In this document: in pieces, positions 56,457 through 64,000 of the stretch
Numbering within the stretch: position 1 is the stretch's first letter
Layout: the number at the start of each line of letters is the position of its first letter
From: Hyparrhenia diplandra
Taxonomy: Eukaryota; Streptophyta; Magnoliopsida; Poales; Poaceae
Direction: 5' to 3'
DNA length: 64,000 bases
Assembly (NCBI GenBank): GCA_015847255.1
Contig: JADLZK010012248.1
Location: 806,001 to 870,000 of the forward strand
The notes under the pieces: generated by a model
What the model was told of the DNA's origin: nothing
The model's database searches: none
The model's input: only the letters and a program-made list of their open reading frames with translations
Made by a program: the position numbers and the translations under genes

Positions 56457-58391
56457 TGTTTTGTGTGTCTACCTTCTTCTATCACAAGTATGGAACCAAG
56501 CTAGTGGATGGTCTTGTGTATGTAGACGCTTTTGGTTCATGGGATAAAGCAAGATGGAACCATTTCATCTTACTTTTCCTAGTACGTGTTTGTTTCAAGG
56601 ACCTAGGAGACGGTGTATCCTAGAAAAGAATAGTCACACACTTCTTATCACGAAATTGATGTGCTCGATGCACATATGACATTAACAACAGAGACTAGCA
56701 TATCAGTCTTATTATGCCAAAACAATCATATTAGTGATTGAAGTTGGGCAGTTTTTTTCGTGAAAGGACAATATTTTCATTACTAACATCAGTGGGAACG
56801 ATTTCTATGGGGCCTGCCTCCAGAAATTTAAAAGGTAAGACATTTTTAAAAATAATTCTGAAAGTTCACCAATCAAATTTGGCCCTCAAACTGTTTTATT
56901 AAAACTTGTCAAATACAGATGAATATAGAAGTCCATAAGCCATATTTGGCTGCCAACACTCGAGACCTTTCAAATTAAATTTGAAACTCAAATATCTGGG
57001 AAATTAATTGAAGTAAATATTTGGGCCTCCAAAACTTATTAAACAAAAACATTGTCATCTATATAATTTATATATTGCATCAAGATCTACAACTTTGACA
57101 CAAACCATGTAAAAATCTAAGGTACATAGTTAGAAAATTGAAAAGGCTGATGAATTTTAATATATAATAATTTTCAATGATTAATTGGCTCTCTAAACAA
57201 CTTAAATAAAAACATTGGAAACTACAAATTTGTAGGTCGCATCGAGCACTACAATTTTTTTGTACTAGTGATGTACGTACAACATGGTGATTGGCATGGC
57301 GATAGAGGCTACTGGCATCCAATTCCTGCGCCATCATTCCATCCATTATTTACTTTTGTTGTACATGTAACGGCATTAATGCAAGCCTGGGTGAATGTAT
57401 CCTAAAACATATATAAGGTCACAGGTAGTCGTCCCATTGTTTAGGGCTCGAAAATAGTTGGGAAACCAATGAAAACTCAGTAAGTCATTGGTGGAGAGAG
57501 GAAGAGAGGGGAGAATGGTTGGGAACCTAACATCTAAGAGATTGAGATGAGACAAAGACAGGCTATGATTTATGATTAGGAGGCATCTGGAGCAAAATCA
57601 CAAGCTGGAGTCGACTGGCCTGTAGGAGATTAATATTGTACTAGCAGCACAACAACATGGTGTTATCCCCACCAGACCAAAATACTCGGGGATACCTTTC
57701 TGTTCCACACACTCCTCACAAGGTTGTGTTCATTCGAGCAGCTGTGCCTCATGTTCTAGTGCGTGCAAGCTTGGAACTAGCCAAAGGTGTGAAGCCTTTA
57801 TAGTAGATGGAAAACACCTGGTGTGCAGCGTGTTAATGTCCATTGTAGCTGTCTTACCACTCTTTACTTTTTGTGTCCCACTGTATGCTGGGACCACGTG
57901 TCGTGTGCAGTTTTATCCAGCTGGACGGTGCGGTGAACACAGTTTCGCTATCTTAGTGCAAAATTACTATCAATATTTGCCGAATGAACAGATGATGGCC
58001 ACTAGGAAAATATAGATGCCGTTATGTACACCTAGTTTACCTACCCATTGAACCACTAACTTGTTCTTGAACAGTAAATCACGAGCAATTTTGTAATGAA
58101 AATGTGATATGCAAGAAGTCACAAACCATTTTGGACTGAATGTGTACTTATATAATGCAGAGTGTGCTTTTGCTATGGATATGGATGTATTGTGACATAT
58201 TATGGCCCCTCTCTCGCGTTACAAAGACAAGAGAACTGTGAGATGTCTTGCCTGTAATCATGCCCTGGACAATTGCTTGAATAACGGAGGTATGACCAAT
58301 GGTGGGATGAGCTTGAGGGTGTTTTTTGTTTGCTTGACATGGATTGGTGAGGTGTACGTGGTCCAATGTGCTTCAATTCTAATATATGTAC

Positions 58392-60028
58392 GAGTAAAAT
58401 GCATGAATAGGCCATCAACTTGTGCGGGTGTGTCGATTTAGGCCACCAACTTTGAAAATGCATTTTTTTGTCCTAAAACTTGAGAAGTGGTTCATAAAGA
58501 GTCCATACCCCTTCGTCTCATGTTTATATTTGCAGAAACCTCCCTATATCTATTTTTCTTTCACAAGTTTGTCCTTCACTGAGGTCATCGCGTCCATCCT
58601 GTGCATGCATACACGCTTTTGACATCGGCGACGCCGCCACCGCCACCGTCACCGCCGCCTGTCAGCACGCTCGGGCGAACAACCTGCTCTGCCCAGTCCG
58701 TGTGCAGGACGGCGTGCAGCATCAGCGACACACACACTAGCTGCGCGGCGAGCATGCCTAGCACTCGTGAACGTGCACAGCATGGCGTACTGCCGGCTGT
58801 TCCGGTGAACAAAGGCTATGGCAGCAGCAAAACTTTCTCGGGAGTATACTACCAATAGAGCAGCAAAACTTTCTCGGAGTGTACAAGGTGCCAGTTGAGG
58901 TAGAGGTGGTCGACAACATGCGCTGCCGTGGACTTCATCGTGCGCTGTACAAATGGAGGGACTTGCCGCCTTCCCGGGACACACGCTGCCACGGAGCACG
59001 CCACAGCCGGCCGTCTGTGCGGCAGTTTCCCAGCTCGGCCGCACCGGGGATGGGCAGCGCCGCGGACGCTAGCCGCGGGATGGCGCGCGGCGTCGGCAGT
59101 CAACATCCGCACCCCAACTCGACGGCGTCGTTGCCCTCGGTTGCTGCCAGCGTCGCGCACAGTACGTCGGCCTTGTCATTGTCGCCGTCATCGCCGTGCA
59201 TTAGTCCGATAAGGTAGATGTAAGCCACGAGGATGAAGTCGTACGCGGCGATGGCAATGTCGGGATCCTGACTAGTGGCGACGAGCACGTGGTGCATGGC
59301 GAGCCAGAGCACACCGATGGCCACAGGCGCGCTCAACATGCTCCCGATGAATGTGCGCCGTCCGTCCAACCTTTCGGCGCGGGCCATCAGGTCCACCATG
59401 CAGCTGTTGGTCGCGTGTTGGGCGCGGCCTTCGAGCAGCTCCTCAACGAAGGCGACGGCAACGTCACCATCTTCACCGACCCCAACATCCGCGACCCAAC
59501 GGCAACGCGCTGGGACTCAACACATGTTCGACTAGGGAGACAGAGCAGCTGCTCCCGGAAGGGTCATGCTCGCCAACATCACCGACGTCATGGGCCGCAT
59601 GCAATTCCAGTTCGTTGCCGATGGAAATAATGATGGAGGACTGCGGCGGCAGCGTGCTGTAGCGGAAGAGAAGGGTAGAAGGGAGGAATTTATAGCGGCA
59701 GTGGCAGCAGCAGCAGCCTGTAGACGCAGGCTCACCAGTCGCCGTCATCGGCCTGAGCTCAGCTGCGCGCGCTCCCACGGGCCGATGGACACCTTCGTCT
59801 TCCTCTGCTCAAATCCGGCCGACACTACTGCTGCTACGTGTGAGGGGTTGGCTTGCGAAAAGGAAACTTAATATAGGGGCTTTTTCACAAATATAAACAT
59901 AAAAAGAAAGGGTATGGACTCTTTATGCGCCCCTAGTCAAGTTTTTGGACCAAAAAATGCATTTTCAAAGTTGATGGCCTAAATCGATACACCCGCACAA
60001 GTTGATGGCCTATTCATTCATTTTACTC
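58392..60028. mobile_element. Non-autonomous Mutator-like element (Pack-MULE candidate)
   Basis: Terminal inverted repeats of about 170 bp start GAGTAAAATGCATGAATAGG on the left and GAGTAAAATGAATGAATAGG inverted on the right. The flanks TATATGTAC (58383-58391) and TATATGTAT (60029-60037) form a 9-bp target duplication with one mismatch. The paralog at about 48260-48268 has a single TATATGTAT, the empty site. The G/C-rich interior (58620-59870) looks gene-derived; no mudrA-type transposase is seen. Confidence 0.88.
59100..59660 (-). pseudogene. Gene fragment carried by the Mutator-like element, possible membrane protein
   Basis: The minus-strand frame 59399-59100 encodes 99 residues with two hydrophobic stretches (MLSAPVAIGVLWLAMHHVLV and IAAYDFILVAYIYLIGLMHG) that could span a membrane. 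Upstream minus-strand sequence (59660-59480, another frame) may be an adjoining exon, with a cluster of stops between. I do not recognise the family. A host gene piece captured by the element is the simplest reading. Confidence 0.4.
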
Positions 60029-61279
60029 TATATGTATTTCTATCTTTTGGCCCAATGTTGGTGGCCACAATGTTGATGGCTACAATTGGTGCTCCCCCAC
60101 ATTAGCTCTGAGCACAATTGAGTAAAGTCAAATGTAATTATGAAATATGACTTCAAAAGGTGTGATGCTTTCATTCCTCGTAAATGTGGATTTTTATGTG
60201 GCTACCATGTCACTTTGACATTAATTTATGATAGTTGATCCCTTCATATAAGTAACTACATGTTGTTTAGTTTGATTCCAAATGATCTGCGATTCCTGCA
60301 ACAAGGCACGATGCACATTTCATTTTTTTTAAAAAAAATATGAATTGCATGAAAAAAAAAAAGTGACTTCAATGCATTCGTGGGTATATATATATGTGGA
60401 GAAAAACAAGGCACCTGCCAATTACCAACCTCCCGTATTACTAGGCATGGAAATGACTGGTCTCTTTCTCCAAAGCTGTCTCTACTCTTGCCTTGGAAAG
60501 TCTAGTTAGCAGATCAAAGATAATGGAAACCCAGTAAGTTGGACAATTATTATTGGGAAATTAGCTTCCAGAGAGATGGAGATGGTACAAGGAGTCAGGA
60601 CCTCACTGGGACACAATGTTTTTGGATTTGGAGGCATCTGGAACAATAACACAAGTAGTTTTCAAGTGACTCTATGACAAAATCTATACTGCAGAACTTC
60701 TCACGCGTGCCTGGAGCTGAGTTGTAGAACCATACTGTATGACCTGGAGGCCAAACACAATAAAAAGCAATTGTGTCCATCTAGACAGCCAGTCATGGAT
60801 GCCTTTGCCGATCTACCCTTGGTCACCATCTCTATGCCTCCTCATGCCTTAGATTAGTTCATGACCAACTCGGAGAGTTTGACCCTACTAGAGATGTTGT
60901 TGATGGTGGCGCCCACATTGTTTGTGCTGTCACTGACACACAACATATGGTAGTAAACTGAATTATTTACTTATAAATAAATATCAGACTAGTGCACTGA
61001 GTTTAATCACCGTCCCACACTTGTTTTGTATGTCTACCTTCTTCTATAATAAGTATTTAATGAAACCAATCACAGCGGATGGTCTTGTGCATATGTAGAC
61101 GCTTTTGGTTCAGGAGATAAGGCAGTATGGAACCATTTCATCTTACTTTTCCTAGTAAAGAATAGTCACACACTTCTTATCACGAAAAAGGTTGAACAAG
61201 ACTGTTCCTTTTGCACAGTGTTTCTCGCCATCTCTCTCTCTGTCTAGCAGCGGCAACCAAGCGGGTTTTCTCCTGGCTG

Positions 61280-61353
61280 GAGGGGGTGCGGGCCACCTAT
61301 TTTCCGTGGCGGTTTCTCAAATGCCCGCCACGGAAAATAAAATTGGAGTAGTG
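61280..61353 (-). mobile_element. CACTA terminus fragment
   Basis: On the minus strand it starts CACTACTCCAATTTTATTTT, then ccgtggcgggcat and an inverted gccacgg: the same kind of terminus and subterminal repeat as the large CACTA element. No second end was found nearby, so it is a truncated copy. Confidence 0.7.
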
Positions 61354-61660
61354 ATGACGAAGTAGAAGACGATGGTGAAGACGAACAGCTGCACCAGCGA
61401 CGATGGGGACGGTGACGGGCGGCGGCGCGGCTGGGCGGCAGGGCGCCCGGGGCGCACGTGCGGCGTGGGCAGGCGGCGGTGGCGCTGATGGTGGCGGCGC
61501 ACATGCGCTAGGGTTAGGGAGAGAGAGAGAGCTGGAGAGACAAGAGTTGTCGGGTGTTACCCCTTTAATTTTTATGATTAAAGATCCAACTGATACACCC
61601 CCTTGTATTTATAGTCCGAGGGAGACTTGCATGCTAAGAAAGTTCTAGAGGTTTCCTTAT
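61354..61660 (-). pseudogene. Gene-like 5' fragment (promoter, leader, start) truncated by the CACTA end
   Basis: Reading the minus strand: a TATAAATA box at about 61606-61613, a leader with tctctccagctctctctctc and ctaaccctagc, then ATG codons at 61504/61502 and an Arg/Pro/Ala-rich start. One frame (61502-61317) reaches SSLVQLFVFTIVFYFVI, a membrane-like stretch, exactly where the CACTA end begins at 61353. The family is not recognisable. Confidence 0.4.
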
Positions 61661-62065
61661 AGATTGTAATTCCTTTTTACAAGCAATCTATTTATTCTCT
61701 ATTTTATTCCTATCTTTATTCCTTAAATATCTCTTTCTTAATTGCGCGGCAACTGATGTGACGTGTTTTACGGCAAGACGATGGCGGCGATCGCCCGGAG
61801 GCGCGCAAGACGCTAAAGCCTTGGGCCCTAGTCGGCGCTTGGGCTGCCCCCCTTGTTGGACCCTTCTCTGGCCGTGCTCTTTTGGTTCATGACATAGCAT
61901 GTAAGACTGGTACTCTGTGGAAGCAATTATGTTTCTAGAGGGTTCGCCTCTAGAAAATTGAAAAGCCTGAATTCTAAAATATAATAATTTTAAATGATTA
62001 AATGGCTCTCTAAACGACTTTTAAATAAAAATATTGGAAACTACAGAGTTGTAGGTCACATCGAG

Positions 62066-62353
62066 CACTACAATTTTAATTTGAACTTTGCTTTCTTCTG
62101 AATAAATATCAAATAGTTACTGTTTTCTTTTTATGACAAGCATTTAGAATGATGGCCCTGCCTAAAAATGAACTTCCGAAGGATATTTCTTAGAAGGTCC
62201 AGATCTAAATTTTTTTGTAAAGGAGTGTTGCGAAAAATTATTTGTAAAGGCGTGTTGCGGCCATTAAGCCTCTTGATTATTTCAGATGTGGTAGACGTTC
62301 TAAGCACCTAAAAAAAAATAGTATCCTCACTAAATTCTTTTTTTGTACTAGTG
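62066..62353. mobile_element. CACTA-like miniature remnant
   Basis: Starts CACTACAATTTT and ends TTTTGTACTAGTG, both CACTA-type ends. At the paralogous site in copy 1 (57247-57270) only the two ends remain, joined with about 264 bp missing between them. No target duplication is visible, so the identity is tentative. Confidence 0.4.
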
Positions 62354-62800
62354 ATGTACATATAACGTGGCAATTGGCATGGAGATAGAGGCTACTGGCA
62401 TCAAATTCCTGCGCCATCATTCCTTCCATTATTTACTTTTTTTGTTGTACATGTAACGACATTAATGTATTAATAGGTGAATGTATTGTAAATATATATA
62501 AGTTCACATGTAGTCGTCCGTTGTTTAAGGGAAACCAATGGGAACTCAGAAAGTCATTGGTGGAGAGAGGAAGGAAGGGAGGGAGAATGGTTGGGAACCT
62601 AACATCTCTAAGAGATAGAGATGGGACCAAGACAGCTAGGCCATGTTTTATGATTAGGAGGCATCTGGAGCAAAATCACAAGCTAGACTTGGATGTCTGG
62701 AGCAGCTCGTTGGAGCAACAGTGCCTCACAAGGTTGTGCTCGTTGGACCAATGGTGCCTCTTGCTCTAGTGCGTGCAAGCTTGGACCTAGCGAGATGTTG

Positions 62801-63650
62801 AATGCTCAGCGCATCTGACTTGAGTTTTGACATGGATTGGTATGAGCCGAGGGACTGAGGGATTAGGGATTCGTGGATTTATCAGATCGGTCAACCTGAA
62901 AATTTGATTTGATTTCGTAGCTTTGGTACCCAGTTGCTAATTTTAGAAAACGAGTCTTGTATTTGTTCATGTACCTGTTATACGAGTCACCAGATGTCAG
63001 CTATGTTCTCTAGGATATGTACCCGTTGTTCTCTTGGTTTTTAATGCAGATGCAGGTCAGCCGCTCCAGTGTCATGTCCTTTTTTTCCATCCAAATAGCT
63101 TTTGCCTTTAATTTGCATCCAATTACTGGCGTATTATTTATTTGTTCTTAGAAATAACATGTCATTCTGACAGAGTGTGTCGACAAATTGAGTTGCAAGA
63201 TGGTTTGGTCGATGTTGATCGATGGTTTTGGCAGCTCAGTTTTGAGGTCACGTGTCTGTTTTGAGGTCTGAAAAGAACTTAAGTACTTCCTAATTAATAA
63301 TAGTACTTATCACGTCTATCTCTTCAAGTGTACGTTGGCACTAATACAGAATCGACATACTAAATGTGTATGCATCTATTTCTTAGAGTGTACTTATGGC
63401 ATCTACCAATGTATGCCCATAAAACTACTCACAGATGAGAGTTTGGAAGATGGCACTACTAGCAGAGCCTTTGGGTTTCTGAGGCTTTGGCAGTCAAAAC
63501 AAGGGACATGTACACCAAATAATTTTGATAAAAAACAATCAGCCAGTATACTTATAGATTTGTACACTAATGTTTGAGCTAATATGTGTTGTGCACATGT
63601 ACCAGTATAAACAACAGAAATAGATTATTTCCTTTTGAGGTAGTAGATCA
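62801..63650. other. Region without recognisable genes
   Basis: A/T-rich, with small frames such as 63335-63577 (80 codons, no known motif). Nothing further can be supported. Confidence 0.5.
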
Positions 63651-63654
63651 TTAT

Positions 63655-64000
63655 GGTGTTGTTGAGGTACAATCAATCTGGCCAACAAGCGAATGCACCC
63701 CAACACGGTCCCCATCTACCAGTCACGAATCACCCGTGTTAAGAATCCGCCGTTGGACCACGAACCACCGAGCACACAAGAAGGCACAAATAGAATGTTG
63801 CGAGGAATGGATGCTCTCTCTTTTATTGAGTCACTTTCATGGATGCCTTTACAATGGGGGCTAGCCCCTATTTATAGGGAGAGGCCATGGGTAGCACTCC
63901 CCAAACATCTCCTCTAGATATTTCCTCCCTAGACATGTCCACTACACTCTAGAGTCTTCTCATGTACACTAGAGTCCACCATACTCTAGACTCTTCTCTT
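63655..64000 (-). mobile_element. Partial LTR-type retroelement, continues past the window
   Basis: Read on the minus strand: TCCCTATAAATAGGGGC (TATA at 63869-63876), about 40 bases later an AATAAA signal (63822-63827), and a purine-rich ccattc-type boundary. Closely spaced TATA box and poly(A) signal are typical of short LTRs. The other boundary lies beyond 64000. Confidence 0.45.

Larger units (their letters stand above)
42500..57797. repeat. Large tandem duplication, copy 1 (with four insertions)
   Basis: Host sequence in 42500-42559, 44837-45240, 48095-48287, 49435-50370, 56457-56640 and 57125-57797 aligns in the same order with copy 2 (57797-62800). The copy begins tttatagtagatggaaaaca and ends gtgcgtgcaagcttgga. 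Four transposable elements account for about 12 kb of it. No conserved gene is visible: small shared frames differ mainly by amino-acid-changing substitutions. Confidence 0.85.
57797..62800. repeat. Large tandem duplication, copy 2
   Basis: Second copy of the unit starting at 42500. It lacks all four elements of copy 1 and instead carries a Mutator-like element (58392-60028) and a CACTA/gene-fragment block (about 61190-61940). The right edge matches the right edge of copy 1 (gtgcgtgcaagcttgga). Confidence 0.85.

Overview
This is plant nuclear DNA, almost certainly from a grass with a large, repeat-rich genome. The evidence is nested LTR retrotransposons, a CACTA element of the grass type (TNP2-like gene plus a Transposase_24/Ulp1-like gene), Helitron ends and Mutator-like inverted repeats. 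I see no intact host gene, no rRNA or tRNA gene and no CRISPR array. The species cannot be named from this window.

Positions 157-38765 are one CACTA transposon with matching termini and an AAA target duplication. It carries a decayed TNP2 transposase (918-4483) and a second gene starting near 5200/7120. That second gene is split by a Ty3/gypsy chromovirus (9099-34312, LTRs about 4.5 kb, duplication GAAGC). The chromovirus pol gene is in turn split, just before the chromodomain, by an Athila-like element on the minus strand (19929-29532, LTRs about 1.28 kb, duplication AGGAA). After the chromovirus the CACTA gene resumes (34313-36045). A further terminal-inverted-repeat element (36220-38423) lies before the CACTA right end. 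The insertion order is therefore CACTA, then chromovirus, then Athila-like element.

Positions 38766-64000 are a mosaic of old tandem duplications. A unit of about 1.25 kb is repeated at 39785-41010 and 41090-42370. A larger unit is repeated at 42500-57797 and 57797-62800. Each large copy acts as an empty site for insertions in the other. Copy 1 holds a short CACTA (42560-44836), a deleted copia (45407-48035), a Helitron (48288-49434) and a 6.1 kb copia (50371-56456). Copy 2 holds a Mutator-like element (58392-60028) and a CACTA end next to a gene-like 5' fragment (61280-61660). The last 350 bases look like a partial retroelement on the minus strand.

All coding regions are broken by frameshifts and stops, so most are listed as pseudogenes. 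Many frameshifts and LTR-to-LTR differences fall at CAG/CTG sites, where one copy reads CGG, CCG, CG or CGAG. This looks like an error signature at CHG-methylated cytosines in the assembly rather than ordinary decay. Some genes, above all in the young nested retrotransposons, may therefore be less broken in the real genome than they appear here.
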